Notes: generated by a model from the letters alone, not told the origin. A stretch of DNA of 64,000 nucleotides from JBOHDX01 sp050700835 (GCA_050700835.1 JBOHDX010000015.1:1-64000), one strand, 5' to 3'; positions 8,111 to 17,457 are shown, counted from the stretch's first letter. Numbers and translations are program-made.

Positions 8111-9490
8111 ATGCGCGGTCTGCTGGTGATCCTGGTCGCTCCCTTGTTGTTGGCCTCCTCGTGTGGCAGCACGACACCCGCACAGTCCACGTCCACGTCC
8201 ACGTCCAAAACGACCACGACCACGACCACTGTCAACACGACGCTGGCGAACTGGCCGACGTACCACCGCACGGCCGGGCGTTCCGGCCAGGTGGCGACCT
8301 CCCCGCGCGGACCACTGCGTCTCGGCTGGCGGCGGCATCTGGCCGGGGCGGTGTACGGCGAACCGCTCGTGGTCGGCCACACGTTGATCGTGGCTACCGA
8401 GCGCAACTACGTGTACGGCCTGGATGCGCGCACCGGCAGGGAGCTGTGGCGTGATCATCTTGGCCTGCCTCAACGCCAGAACGGCCTGCCGTGCGGCAAC
8501 ATCTTCCCGCTCGGCATCACCGGCACCCCCGCGTACGACCGGCGTACCGGTTCGGTCTTCGTCGCCCGGGAGCGCAACGGTGGCCAACACGCGCTGTTCG
8601 CGCTCGACGCGGCGACCGGTGCCATCCGTTGGCGCCGGAACCTCGACACCCAGGTCCACCGGAACCGGTTCGCCGAGCAGCAACGATCGGCGCTGCTGGT
8701 CGTGGACAACCGGGTCATCACGACTTTCGGCGGACTCGCCGGGGACTGCGCCAACTACGTCGGATACGCCACGTCCGTGGCCACCAACGGCAAGGGACGG
8801 GTGCACAGCTACGCCGTGCCGACAGCTCGTGAGGGCGGCATGTGGGCCACGCCCGGGCCAGTGCGGGGAACCAACGGCAACGTCTATGTCGCGAGCGGCA
8901 ACGGCGCCGAACGACGCGGCCGTTGGGACCGGAGCGACTCTGTCGCCGAGCTGTCGCCCGTGACGCTGCGCCGCCTGTCGATTTTCGCTCCCGCCACGTG
9001 GCGCCGCGACAATGCCCAAGACCTCGACCTCGGGTCCATGTCCCCCGTGGTTGTCCCAGCTGTCGACCGGATGGTGATCGCCGGCAAGCGTGGCGTCGTC
9101 TACCTGCTCAACCCCGCACTCGGCGGGGTCGGCTCGGCACTGCGGAGCATGCCAGGATGCGTTGCGTTCGGCGGCGCCGCCGTTGCCGGGCGGCTCGTCC
9201 TGATGCCCTGCAAGGGACAGACCTCGATTCGGGCGCTGATCGTAGGCAGGTCGTCCCTGCGGTGGTCCTGGACCAGGAAGGGCGCCTACTCCTCGCCCGT
9301 CATCGCCGGGCGACGGGTCTATGTCGCCGACCAGAGCAGCGGCTACCTCAAGGTGCTGCGACTGTCCGACGGCGCCGTGCTCCAATCGCTGCCGGTGGGA
9401 CACCTGCCCCACTTCTCGTCGCAGATCGTGTCGGGCGACTGGGTCTTCGTCCCAAGCCTCGGCGGCGTGACAGCGTTCCGGGGCCAGTGA
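8111..9490 (+). CDS. lipoprotein with PQQ-type beta-propeller
   Basis: The 459-residue product has a lipoprotein signal (LVILVAPLLLASSC, lipid-modified Cys about residue 18). A low-complexity Thr/Ser linker follows, then a beta-propeller of PQQ-like repeats such as NYVYGLDARTGRELW, HALFALDAATGAIRWRRN, GVVYLLNPALGGV and GYLKVLRLSDGAVL. It is probably anchored on the outer face of the membrane. No PQQ-binding dehydrogenase residues were identified, so it may be a scaffold or binding protein. The linker is encoded by short near-tandem repeats at about 8185-8230. Confidence 0.85.
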   Translation: MRGLLVILVAPLLLASSCGSTTPAQSTSTSTSKTTTTTTTVNTTLANWPTYHRTAGRSGQVATSPRGPLRLGWRRHLAGAVYGEPLVVGHTLIVATERNYVYGLDARTGRELWRDHLGLPQRQNGLPCGNIFPLGITGTPAYDRRTGSVFVARERNGGQHALFALDAATGAIRWRRNLDTQVHRNRFAEQQRSALLVVDNRVITTFGGLAGDCANYVGYATSVATNGKGRVHSYAVPTAREGGMWATPGPVRGTNGNVYVASGNGAERRGRWDRSDSVAELSPVTLRRLSIFAPATWRRDNAQDLDLGSMSPVVVPAVDRMVIAGKRGVVYLLNPALGGVGSALRSMPGCVAFGGAAVAGRLVLMPCKGQTSIRALIVGRSSLRWSWTRKGAYSSPVIAGRRVYVADQSSGYLKVLRLSDGAVLQSLPVGHLPHFSSQIVSGDWVFVPSLGGVTAFRGQ

Positions 9491-9521
9491 CCGCGGCGAG
9501 AGAGCCGGAATCTCCGTTGTC

Positions 9522-9773
9522 TCAGGCGCGATCGTTCACGACTTCCGCCCGACACTGCGGGCACTGCAGCTCAGGGTCCGTCCGCTCGAACTGCATCTCG
9601 GGAAAGGCGTACAACCCGCTCGAAGGGATCCCGCACAGACTCGCGGTGTTGTCCTGCGCCAGCGCATGACAGATGCCTCGTGGTGAGGGGATCAGGCTGT
9701 GGGTGAGACGGCCTCCCTCGACTTCTCCGCCGGGGTGCAGTTCCCGGTGCTCGGCGGCCAGGGGATGCGTCAC
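9522..9773 (-). CDS. small Cys-rich protein, family member 1
   Basis: This 83-residue protein starts VTHPLAAEHRELHPGG and has ICHALAQDNTASLCGIP and ELQCPQCRAEV. It shares that layout with products at 17471-17734 and 37162-37446. The Cys pattern (C-H, C-G, CxxC) suggests a zinc-binding knuckle, but I know of no described function. The GTG start is set by comparison with the second member and by a TAGCGT hexamer seven bases upstream, implying a leaderless mRNA. The longer upstream frame is not protein-like. Confidence 0.75.
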   Translation of the reverse strand: MTHPLAAEHRELHPGGEVEGGRLTHSLIPSPRGICHALAQDNTASLCGIPSSGLYAFPEMQFERTDPELQCPQCRAEVVNDRA

Positions 9774-9780
9774 AGAGACG

Positions 9781-9786
9781 ACGCTA
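9781..9786 (-). promoter_or_regulatory. probable -10 element, leaderless start
   Basis: On the minus strand this reads TAGCGT followed by seven bases and the GTG start of the Cys-rich gene. The same hexamer and spacing precede the paralog at 17471. Confidence 0.5.
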
Positions 9787-9871
9787 GTCCGCGCCCCACC
9801 AGTTCGTACTGCGGTTGCCAGACATGCGCTCCAATGTCCGGATCGGTCTGTGCCGGGTCTTTCGAGCGCAC

Positions 9872-10549
9872 TCACGGCACGCCGGTACGTCCGGTGTGAC
9901 GGAGCCGTTGCCGCAGACCCGCGAACATCGGAGCCACCGTGATCCAGTCCATGCCGCCCGCCAGAGTCGTGGTCAGCATCGGCATCCGCCAGCGGCGAGC
10001 CGGACGGCATCGCACCCGCAACTGCACCCGGCTCCGACCACCGGTGAGTTCGGCCACGTAGATGCCGAAGCTCAGCGCGAGTACGCCGGGCGGCGGAGGT
10101 TCCTCCACTGTCGGCCAGCGATGCCGGTTGCCCGCATCGCGCAAGGTGAGGTACACGAGGTTGTGCAGCGGATCAACGGCCTCAACGCGGAACCATGGCT
10201 CCCCCGGGCCGTAGTCGGGAACGTAGTCTCCCCGCGCGATCTCAAGCCATCGAGGGTCCACGGCATCAGCCCCTCTCATACCCGGGAACCGGTCGGTGAC
10301 CAATCGCAGAGGAGTCGGGAAGTACCACCCACCACGCTGCTTGCCCAGTTGCACGAGCCAGGGCCATAGCTCAGCCGCGGTGGCGTCGAACGTTGCTGCC
10401 CGGTCGCACACGAGCACGGGATCGGCGACGAGGTCGTCACCCGGCAGTTGCCGGTGAAGCTCGGCGTCAGTGACGCCGCTGCGCCGACTCACGCGTCGCA
10501 GCATCGCAGCCGAGGCCAAGGTGAACGCCGCCGAGCCGATCAGCCGCAT
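9872..10549 (-). CDS. SRPBCC (START-like) family protein
   Basis: This 225-residue protein has the pattern of a polyketide-cyclase/START-like fold: TFDATAAELWPWLVQLGKQR near residue 55 (first helix), GGWYFPTPLRLVTDRF, and PGEPWFRVEAVDPLHNLVYL further on. Many actinobacterial versions carry the hydrophobic ligand pocket without known ligand. An N-terminal hydrophobic stretch (LIGSAAFTLASAAML) could be a membrane anchor or signal. No operon partner is obvious. Confidence 0.65.
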   Translation of the reverse strand: MRLIGSAAFTLASAAMLRRVSRRSGVTDAELHRQLPGDDLVADPVLVCDRAATFDATAAELWPWLVQLGKQRGGWYFPTPLRLVTDRFPGMRGADAVDPRWLEIARGDYVPDYGPGEPWFRVEAVDPLHNLVYLTLRDAGNRHRWPTVEEPPPPGVLALSFGIYVAELTGGRSRVQLRVRCRPARRWRMPMLTTTLAGGMDWITVAPMFAGLRQRLRHTGRTGVP

Positions 10550-10623
10550 GGCATCACGCTAGCCCCAGCCCTTGCACAGTCCCCGACAACGAAACCGAAC
10601 TGCTCTGACCCCTAGCCGCGGCC

Positions 10624-10907
10624 TTGGAACCAGCGCATCATCGAGGCTTGGCGGACAGCAACGCGACGGCTCCTCGGCGGTTTGCTGGGGGCCGGCTCGC
10701 CGCGGTTGGTGCGGTATGCGTGGGCGCGGCCGTATCCGTGGCGCTCGGAGTCTACGGTCGCGAACCGTCCGGGGCCGGTCGATGCCGCGTTGGGTGTTGC
10801 CGCTCGCCGGTGGGCTTCTTTTCGCCTCAATCGTCGCAGTCGTGCTGACGTCCGCCATCTGGTGGCTGGACACCTACGGCGCCCCGCCCTCGGGGGCCGG
10901 CTACTGA
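10624..10907 (+). pseudogene. collapsed DUF6529-like membrane protein gene
   Basis: Two pieces in different frames look like the two ends of one polytopic membrane protein. The first piece, RLAAVGAVCVGAAVSVALGV then YGREPSGAGR, resembles the N-terminal helix of DUF6529 proteins. The second piece, from 10782, reads MPRWVLPLAGGLLFASIVAV and resembles their last helix. The roughly 100 residues and two to three helices expected between them are missing, so an internal deletion joined the ends out of frame. The second piece alone could still be a 41-residue one-helix peptide (10782-10907). The family match is from memory and not searched. Confidence 0.5.
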
Positions 10908-10969
10908 TCGGCTGCTGACCCTCTGCGGACGCCTCTGCTGACGCTCACTCATCGGGACTCATCGGGTGA

Positions 10970-11692
10970 CTACGCCGGCGGGGTCGAGGCACGGATCTGT
11001 CGGATCGCGGCCGCGACTCCCGAGTCCCACACCGGACCGTGGCCGGGCAGGACCCAGGCGGCGTCCACCGACTCGACCTTGGCCAGAGACTCGATGGCTT
11101 GCGCCGGATCCAGTGTGAACGGGGCCGGTCGCGCCCCCTCCGCCCCGGTGAGCACGTTGCGTGTCGTCATCGCGTCACCGACGAACAATGCACCGACGGA
11201 GGGCACATGGACGCAGACACTCCCAGGCGTGTGGCCGGGAGTGTGGATGATGCGCGGCGAGCCTGGTGCGTCGAGCACCTCGCCGTCCCGAAACGTCTGG
11301 AGGTCGGTCACCGGCGGGATCCGCAGTGCACCGTGGCGGGCGGAGAACCACAAGAATCCCGCCAACGGGCCGACCTTGACCGGGCCCCAGCCGGAGTTGG
11401 GTTTCTTGACCTCGAGACGGGCCCTCTCCACGTCGGCTTCGTGGACGTGGATGGACACGCCGCGCTCCCGGTGCAGCCGCTCCGCGAACCCGATGTGGTC
11501 AGAGTCGCCGTGCGTCAGGACGATGGCCTTGACGTCGTCGATCGAGAGCCCGAGGGAGGCAAGCTCGTTCTCGAGGTAGCGCCAATAGCGCGGCAAGCCG
11601 GCATCGACAACCGTGACGCCCTCCCGGTCGACGACGAGGTAGCTGTTGACGATGTCCCTGCCGAGGCGGTGCAGTCCGTCCGCGATCTTCAT
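10970..11692 (-). CDS. metallo-beta-lactamase fold hydrolase
   Basis: The 240-residue protein carries LTHGDSDHIGFAERL (HxxxDH metal motif, with Gly-Asp replacing the usual His-x), HTPGHTPGSVCVHV and GALFVGDAMTTRNVL, then PGHGPVWDSG, all in the expected order. It should be a one- or two-metal hydrolase; substrate unknown. The lost first metal-site His of HxHxDH is worth noting. GGAGG stands eight bases before the chosen ATG. Confidence 0.85.
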   Translation of the reverse strand: MKIADGLHRLGRDIVNSYLVVDREGVTVVDAGLPRYWRYLENELASLGLSIDDVKAIVLTHGDSDHIGFAERLHRERGVSIHVHEADVERARLEVKKPNSGWGPVKVGPLAGFLWFSARHGALRIPPVTDLQTFRDGEVLDAPGSPRIIHTPGHTPGSVCVHVPSVGALFVGDAMTTRNVLTGAEGARPAPFTLDPAQAIESLAKVESVDAAWVLPGHGPVWDSGVAAAIRQIRASTPPA

Positions 11693-11817
11693 CCGGTTCG
11701 CCTCCGATTGGTGCGAGCGAGCCGCGGACACACGAGTCGGCGCCTCGGCCGACTGAGCCTAGCCTCGGCCATGGGCTCGAGCCGTACGGCCTCCGCCATG
11801 TCGTGCCAGGTGTGCGC

Positions 11818-12507
11818 TCAAACGGCCGGCGCGCCGGTGGGACTCGTGACCCCCGCACCGACGATGCCCCGCTCGGGTGCGCTGGTGAGCACGATCGCGC
11901 CGATGCGGGCGAAGGCGGGAAGCAGCAGCAGGTAGCTGCCGATCAGCAGCGCCTGGTTCGCCATCGAGAAGCCGGCCACGTTGGCCAGCACGCTGACACT
12001 GATCGCCACTGTCGTCCAACGGGGCACCACCCTGGTACGCCACAGACCGACCGAGACGAGGACAGTGCCGGCGAGCACCGCCAACCCGCCGATGCTGTAG
12101 ACGAGCCCGGAACCGGCCGCCGACTCGTACCGATTGGCGAGGGCGGACATCTGCCCGGGGTCTGCCTTCGGAGCACCCATCTGCCAATAGAGCAGCTCGG
12201 TGGCCGCGTCGCCGATCGCGACCAACAGGCCGATCTGGGCCAGGCCGCCGGCCAGGTAGGCCCACCGTGGGCTGCGGTCGCGCATCAGGGTCATCAGGCC
12301 GAAGTACGCGGGGACGAGCAGGTACGAGCTGAGCAGGATGCCGACTGCGTACAGGTAGAAGCGGTCGGGGTGTGCTGCGATGACGGTGATCTCGGCCCTT
12401 CGGGAGTCGCGCAGCGCCGGCAGGGCAGCTACCGCGCCGAGGCCGACGAGCGGTGCGAGGATCATGGACAGTCCGGTGACGGTTCGGGGGATCGGGTGGG
12501 TGCTCAC
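11818..12507 (-). CDS. multi-pass membrane protein (DUF4386-like)
   Basis: The 229-residue protein has about six hydrophobic segments (for example LSMILAPLVGLGAVAALPAL, FYLYAVGILLSSYLLVPAYF, LLIGSYLLLLPAFARIGAIV). It lacks catalytic motifs, and its overall pattern recalls DUF4386. The GTG at 12505-12507 is preceded by GGAGA. It is transcribed divergently from the histidine kinase gene at 12664, so the 156-bp gap holds both promoters. Confidence 0.7.
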   Translation of the reverse strand: MSTHPIPRTVTGLSMILAPLVGLGAVAALPALRDSRRAEITVIAAHPDRFYLYAVGILLSSYLLVPAYFGLMTLMRDRSPRWAYLAGGLAQIGLLVAIGDAATELLYWQMGAPKADPGQMSALANRYESAAGSGLVYSIGGLAVLAGTVLVSVGLWRTRVVPRWTTVAISVSVLANVAGFSMANQALLIGSYLLLLPAFARIGAIVLTSAPERGIVGAGVTSPTGAPAV

Positions 12508-12663
12508 GACGGTTTCTCCTTCCACGAGCGATCGACCGAAACCTAAGCGGCGGGGCGCCTGCAGATCTGCGCCCGGGAGGATGAACCGAAGGCGCCGCGA
12601 GGATGAACCGTGCTGACCTTGAGAACGATGTCCTGCTGACGCGTCGGCGGTACGGTTCTCGCC

Positions 12664-13821
12664 ATGCGCACGCTGGCGCACCTGCCCCGGTCAGCTGTCG
12701 ACGTGGTCGTCGCGCTGGTCGGACTGGCCCTGGTTGAGTTGGCGACCTGGGTCCGCCCGAACCCGATCGGCACGCCGGTGGCCGGACCAACCTGGCTGCT
12801 CGCCGTCTATCCGGTGTTGCTTGCCGCGCCGTTGGCATGGCGGCGTAGCGCGCCCCTCGCCGCGTTCACGGTGATCATGTGCGGAGTCGTGCTGCAGGGC
12901 ACCGTCACCGGCAACTCCGCCGAGGGCGGCCAGTGGTTGTACGCCCTGGGCATCGGCGCCTTCTCGGTCGCCGCCCACAGCCCTCGCCGCCGGGCGATCG
13001 TCGGACTTGCGATCGGCCTCGTCGGCTATGCGGTGTACGCGGCCGAGAACCGCGACATCCGGACCGGGAAGGCCAGCGAGCTGTGGGCCGGCTCGTTCTT
13101 CGGGGTGGCCCTGGTTGCGGTGTGGCTCGTCGGGGTGTTCGTACGAAACCACCGTGAGGAACAGGTAACGCGGGCGCGCGCTGCGGCGATCGAACGAGAG
13201 GCCCAGTTCGCCGTCTCCGATGAACGCGCTCGGCTCGCTCGTGAGCTGCACGACGTCATCTCGCACAACCTCAGCGTCGTCGTGGTTCAGGCTGCCGGGG
13301 CCCGTGCGTCCGGCGGGGCCCAACCGGCGACGCTGGAGAACATCGAGCGCAGCGGCCGAGAGTCGCTGGTCGAGATGCGCCGACTGCTCGGCGTCTTGCG
13401 GCACGACGGCGCCGATCCCCCACTGGCGCCGCAGCCCGCCGTGGCCGACATCGAGGAGCTTGCCGAGCACGTCCGCGCCGCCGGCGTGCCCGTGGACGTG
13501 ATCATCTCGGGTGACTACCGCGATCTGGCACCCGCGATCGACCTGTCCGCGTACCGGATCGTCCAGGAGTCCCTGACGAATGTGCTCAAGCATGCGGGTC
13601 GAGCACGGGTCACCGTGACGGTCTCCTGCGACGCGCAGGTGGTCACCATCGACGTGGTGGACGACGGCGCTGGCGCGACGACGCATACCGAGACCGGTCA
13701 CGGCCTGATCGGGATGCGTGAGCGCGTCGCCGCCTTCGGCGGCGAGCTTCGTACCGGTCCTCGACCAGGAGGCGGCTTCGAGGTTCACGCGCGTCTGGTG
13801 CGTGAGGTCCGTCCGTCGTGA
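12664..13821 (+). CDS. NarL-type sensor histidine kinase
   Basis: This 385-residue kinase has about five N-terminal transmembrane helices without a large extracellular domain. A dimerisation motif follows with the phospho-acceptor His near residue 196 (RLARELHDVISHNLSVVVVQ), then a C-terminal ATPase domain (SAYRIVQESLTNVLKHAG and GHGLIGMRERV). It is of the HisKA_3/HATPase class that pairs with LuxR-type regulators. Its stop overlaps the GTG of the next gene (GTGA), making a tight two-component operon. The signal is not evident. Confidence 0.95.
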   Translation: MRTLAHLPRSAVDVVVALVGLALVELATWVRPNPIGTPVAGPTWLLAVYPVLLAAPLAWRRSAPLAAFTVIMCGVVLQGTVTGNSAEGGQWLYALGIGAFSVAAHSPRRRAIVGLAIGLVGYAVYAAENRDIRTGKASELWAGSFFGVALVAVWLVGVFVRNHREEQVTRARAAAIEREAQFAVSDERARLARELHDVISHNLSVVVVQAAGARASGGAQPATLENIERSGRESLVEMRRLLGVLRHDGADPPLAPQPAVADIEELAEHVRAAGVPVDVIISGDYRDLAPAIDLSAYRIVQESLTNVLKHAGRARVTVTVSCDAQVVTIDVVDDGAGATTHTETGHGLIGMRERVAAFGGELRTGPRPGGGFEVHARLVREVRPS

Positions 13822-14486
13822 TCAGAGTCGTCATCGCCGATGACCAGGATCTCGTCCGCGAGGGACTGCGCTTGATGCTCAACTCCGAACCGGACCTCAC
13901 CGTTGTCGGCGAGGCGCGGACCGGCGTCGAGGCTCTCGCCCGGGTCCGCGACCATGCACCCGAGGTCGTGCTCATGGACATCCGAATGCCCGACCTTGAC
14001 GGCATCGAGGCAACGTCACGGCTGACGGCGGCCGGTTCGCCGACGCGGGTGCTGATCCTCACTACGTTCGACCTCGACGAGTACGTGTACCGAGCGATGA
14101 AGGCGGGGGCGAGTGGCTTCTTGCTCAAGGACGCAAGCCGCAACCAGCTCGCCACCGCGGTGCGCACGGTGGCGGCCGGCGAGGCGCTGCTTGCCCCCGC
14201 GATCACCACTCGCCTCATCGAGGACTTCTGTCGCAGGCCCCCACCTGATCCCACGGCGGCGGCAGCGCATCGGCTCAGCGAGCGTGAGCTGGACGTGCTG
14301 CGTCTGGTGGCCGCCGGGCTCTCCAACGCCGAGATCGCGTCCCGGCTGTTCCTTGGGCACGCGACCGTCAAGAGTCATGTCGCACGCATCCTGGCCAAGC
14401 AAGGCCTGCGCGATCGCGTTCAGATCGTCGTGTTCGCCTACGAGGCGGGCATCGTCCGGCCGGGTCACGGGGGACCTGCCGCGTAG
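13818..14486 (+). CDS. NarL/LuxR-type response regulator
   Basis: The 222-residue regulator has a receiver domain with the acidic pair ADDQ and phospho-acceptor Asp near residue 54 (VVLMDIRMPDLDGIEA), and the conserved Lys in FLLKDASRNQ. The C-terminal LuxR helix-turn-helix reads LSERELDVLRLVAAGLSNAE. It overlaps the kinase by four bases and must be its partner. Targets are not evident; the divergent membrane protein and the following LuxR gene are candidates. Confidence 0.95.
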   Translation: MIRVVIADDQDLVREGLRLMLNSEPDLTVVGEARTGVEALARVRDHAPEVVLMDIRMPDLDGIEATSRLTAAGSPTRVLILTTFDLDEYVYRAMKAGASGFLLKDASRNQLATAVRTVAAGEALLAPAITTRLIEDFCRRPPPDPTAAAAHRLSERELDVLRLVAAGLSNAEIASRLFLGHATVKSHVARILAKQGLRDRVQIVVFAYEAGIVRPGHGGPAA

Positions 14487-14638
14487 TCGGCGTCGCCACC
14501 TCGCGCCGACCACTGGCCAGCGGTCACGGTCACTGGTGCCTCGTCTGGGACAACGTCCCAACCTGCTTGTGGCTCGCGACCGCAAGCGGGACCATCGTTC
14601 CAGCGTCGCCGTGCTCGGGAGCTGCGCGAGGAGGGACC

Positions 14639-15454
14639 ATGGGCTCCTGGGTCAGTGAACGGGACCATCGGCGCGGCTGGTCGGTCGTGGCGGCGTGTGC
14701 CGATGTACGCAACCGGAGCGAGCTGATCGCGCAGTTGCTGCCGCAGCTGCAGCCGCTCCTCAGGAGTAAGGAGGTCTCGTCAGCGACGATCGACCTGTCG
14801 CGATCGCTGGTGACAGCGAGCCACGGTTATCCGACACTCACTGCCGACCTCCCGGAGGCCGTGGCGGTCTGGCGGGCACGGCCGCTGGACCACCCGTGGA
14901 CGATGCACTACTTGAAACGAAAAAGCGACGCCACGATGCTGGTCAGCGACCTCTTCCCGGGTACCCGACTGCTCCGGCTCCCGTACTACGCGGACTTCTA
15001 CCGACCCAAGGGAGTGAGGTATGCCGCCTACTGCGTCATCGCCCACGCCGGACCTTCGGTGGTCGGTGTCGGGGCCGGCCGGAGGACGAAAGACTTCACC
15101 GACCGGGAACGCGACTTGCTGGACCACCTGCGTCGTCCCATGGGTGCACTTTGGCACCTCGCCTTTGCGCGCGAGCAACTCCATCACCTCGGGCAGCCAC
15201 ACCGATTCAGCGCGGCTTCCACGGCCGAGCGGCCGCCGACGTTCGTTCGTGGTCGCTTCGACCAGCTCACGTCCAGGGAGAACCAAGTCGTCGCACTCCT
15301 TATTCGCGGCTACGACAACCGGGCGATCGCGCTGACCCTCGGGGTGTCGGTGAAGGCGGTCGAGCAGCACCTGACGCACGTGTTCCAAAAGGTCGGTGTC
15401 GACTCCCGGATCCGGCTGGTCCTTGCGCTGACCGCCCCTCGGCCGAACGCATAG
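14639..15454 (+). CDS. LuxR-family regulator with GAF-like sensor region
   Basis: The 271-residue protein has an N-terminal region of about 180 residues with GAF-like character (FYRPKGVRYAAYCVIAHAG, DFTDRERDLLDHLRRPM). A C-terminal LuxR helix-turn-helix follows (LTSRENQVVALLIRGYDNRA, VKAVEQHLTHVFQKVGV). There is no receiver domain, so it probably responds to a ligand. The ATG at 14639 has an AGGAGGG ribosome-binding site four bases upstream, which decides against the longer open frame. Confidence 0.85.
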   Translation: MGSWVSERDHRRGWSVVAACADVRNRSELIAQLLPQLQPLLRSKEVSSATIDLSRSLVTASHGYPTLTADLPEAVAVWRARPLDHPWTMHYLKRKSDATMLVSDLFPGTRLLRLPYYADFYRPKGVRYAAYCVIAHAGPSVVGVGAGRRTKDFTDRERDLLDHLRRPMGALWHLAFAREQLHHLGQPHRFSAASTAERPPTFVRGRFDQLTSRENQVVALLIRGYDNRAIALTLGVSVKAVEQHLTHVFQKVGVDSRIRLVLALTAPRPNA

Positions 15455-15533
15455 CTCTGGGTACTGGGGTTATCCCTATTGCGGAACCAGCAGCAAACCT
15501 CAATCCTCACGGCAACTACACGTGGAGGCGGCC

Positions 15534-16703
15534 GTGAACCGGACGACGTGGCGGGTCTCGATGGCCCTGGTGATGACAGGGGCCGCGACGCTCGGCCTGA
15601 GTGGCCAGCAAGCAGGAGCAGAGGGGCAGCAGCACGCGGAGACCCACGGCTGTGCGCCCAGCATCACCGCGCTACCGCTCCCCACGGGAATGATCACCGG
15701 GGACGTGCTGGCCGCCCGGGGACACCGAGCCGCCGGCGCCGTGGCGGACTCGGCTCAGCATCAGCACGTGGTCGTGTGGACGCGCCGCGACGGCACTTGG
15801 CGAGTCGCGGACCTGGGTGACTTCGGCGTCACTGCGCCGCACGAGCCGCTGTCGGCCACGGGGGTGGACAGCCGCGGGGACGTCGCAGTGGGCGTCCTCT
15901 CCAACGACGCCGTGGGCGGGTGGCTCGTGACCCGCTCCGGGCCACATCAACTGCAGGACTTCGCCGGCGGTACCAACGCTTACGTCCGGGCCATCAACGG
16001 TCGCGGCAAGATGGTCGGGGAGGCCCTGGACGCCCAAGGGAACGACTACGCGGCGGTGTGGCGACACTGGTGGTCCCGGCCGATCCGGCTGGACCCGGCT
16101 CCGGGGTACGACGGCTCCTACGCACAGGGCGTGAACGATCGGGGATGGGTGGCTGGCGCAAGCTTCTCGTTCGGGTCGCTGCCCACAGTGGCTACCACCT
16201 GGTCGCGAGCCGGAGCCGCCGCGCCGCTGCCGGCGCCGGCCGACGCGGAGGCCATGACCCTCAACAACGGCGACACCGTCGTCGGACGTTCGTTGGGAGG
16301 CCCCTCCACCGCCCTGGTCTGGCACCACGCCAGAGCTCCGAGGAGTCTCGGGCTGTTCGCGGACTCGGTCTTCTCCCGCGCCCTGGCAGTCAACGGCCGC
16401 GGCGACGTGGTCGGCTTCGAGGGCGACTTCTCTGCCCCCGTGCCGGTCAGGCACATCCTGTTCTGGCCCGGCGAAGGTCCCACGATGAGCCTGCTCCCGC
16501 TGTCGCTCAACTGGGCCGATGGCGCCTTCTCACACGTCATCACCCGGGCTGGCACCGTCTTCGGCGCGAGCGCCGTGACGCACCACGACAGTGCTCCAGT
16601 GCCCACGATGTGGCGGTGTGCATCCGCCCAGGCGTTTGTGCCAACTGCCAGTGGAACCCCGGCCGGCTATCACTCGCCGCCCGTGATTGGCCTCCGGAAC
16701 TAG
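15534..16703 (+). CDS. secreted protein with HAF-like beta-propeller repeats
   Basis: The 389-residue product has a signal peptide (residues about 1-34, ending AGAEG). A series of repeats follows with the pattern A-x-N-x-R-G-x-x-V-G, such as ATGVDSRGDVAVGVLSND, AINGRGKMVGEALDAQG, GVNDRGWVAGASFSFG and AVNGRGDVVGFEGDFS. These resemble HAF repeats and predict an exported beta-propeller. GGAGG lies five bases before the GTG at 15534, favouring it over the GTG at 15522. Function unknown. Confidence 0.8.
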   Translation: MNRTTWRVSMALVMTGAATLGLSGQQAGAEGQQHAETHGCAPSITALPLPTGMITGDVLAARGHRAAGAVADSAQHQHVVVWTRRDGTWRVADLGDFGVTAPHEPLSATGVDSRGDVAVGVLSNDAVGGWLVTRSGPHQLQDFAGGTNAYVRAINGRGKMVGEALDAQGNDYAAVWRHWWSRPIRLDPAPGYDGSYAQGVNDRGWVAGASFSFGSLPTVATTWSRAGAAAPLPAPADAEAMTLNNGDTVVGRSLGGPSTALVWHHARAPRSLGLFADSVFSRALAVNGRGDVVGFEGDFSAPVPVRHILFWPGEGPTMSLLPLSLNWADGAFSHVITRAGTVFGASAVTHHDSAPVPTMWRCASAQAFVPTASGTPAGYHSPPVIGLRN

Positions 16704-16842
16704 TGGTTGCGACCACCTGCTCGCCGTCGAGGAGCTTGAAGACCTCGACGTAGTGGCTCGGCGGTGCCATGTCGGCATCCGCTGCAACGACGAGGGATGT
16801 TCTTCATGAAGTCCACGGCGCGGCCGGCGCTACGATTCCGCC

Positions 16843-17187
16843 GTGGCCTTCGAAGCCGAGCTTGCCGACCGGATCCGGGATCTCCTTGCCGGAGATGCCG
16901 ACGTGACAGAGAAGCGGATGTTCGGCGGGCTGGCATTCCTGGTCGCCGGCAACCTGGCAATCGCGGCAAGTGGCCAAGGGGGTCTGCTCGTTCGCGTGGA
17001 CCCGGTCGAGTCGGATCAGCTCGTGGCCGGCTCGAATGCTCACCCGGCCGTGATGAGGGGTCGCCCAATGAAGGGCTGGCTGAGGGTCGACACTCCCGAC
17101 GTGCGCACGAGCCGGCAGCTGAGCACGTGGGTCAACCTCGGTGCAACCTTCGCTCACTCGCTTCCCAGCAAGCGCGCGGGCGACTAG
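16843..17187 (+). CDS. TfoX/Sxy N-terminal domain protein
   Basis: This 114-residue protein reads LLAGDADVTEKRMFGGLAFL, GNLAIAASGQGGLLVRVDP and MKGWLRVDTPDVRTSRQLST, the standard TfoX_N pattern. In gamma-proteobacteria TfoX controls competence. Solo actinobacterial copies like this have no demonstrated role and often lie alone, as here. A strong hairpin follows at 17246-17280. Confidence 0.85.
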   Translation: MAFEAELADRIRDLLAGDADVTEKRMFGGLAFLVAGNLAIAASGQGGLLVRVDPVESDQLVAGSNAHPAVMRGRPMKGWLRVDTPDVRTSRQLSTWVNLGATFAHSLPSKRAGD

Positions 17188-17245
17188 CCGCTTCGCCTTC
17201 TCGCGCCGGGGCCCTGCACCCGGCAGCAACCATCCGCGCATGGAC

Positions 17246-17280
17246 GAGGGGCTCCGCGGCATGGGCACCCGGAGCCCCTC
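17246..17280 (+). terminator. hairpin terminator downstream of TfoX-like gene
   Basis: An 11-base perfect stem (GAGGGGCTCCG and CGGAGCCCCTC) with a 13-base loop lies 59 bp after the stop. No T run follows, which is common for GC-rich actinobacterial terminators. Confidence 0.6.
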
Positions 17281-17457
17281 AGCCCGGGACCGGTTCGGCC
17301 TGTCCGTGACTGAACGTCTGCCACCGGGCTGATCGCATCGTCACGGGCTCGGTGGCGTCACGCAACCAGATGACCCGCGACATGTCCGAACGGCGGCATC
17401 AGCAAGACATTCGGGCACATCCATTGCGACCCACCCGCTGGCGTACCCGCGCCTGGC

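Noticed and set aside
8185..8230. near-tandem trinucleotide-like repeat as a phase-variable site
   Set aside because: It encodes the Thr/Ser linker of the lipoprotein and the units are imperfect, so it is better explained as low-complexity coding sequence.
8021..9412. 463-codon open frame on the minus strand
   Set aside because: It is opposite the clearly coding PQQ-propeller lipoprotein gene and its sequence has no recognisable domain.
16540..16770. minus-strand ORF starting MAPPSHYVEVFKLLDGE
   Set aside because: The first residues look protein-like, but the rest is antisense to the HAF-repeat gene and no ribosome-binding site is seen; too little to call a gene.
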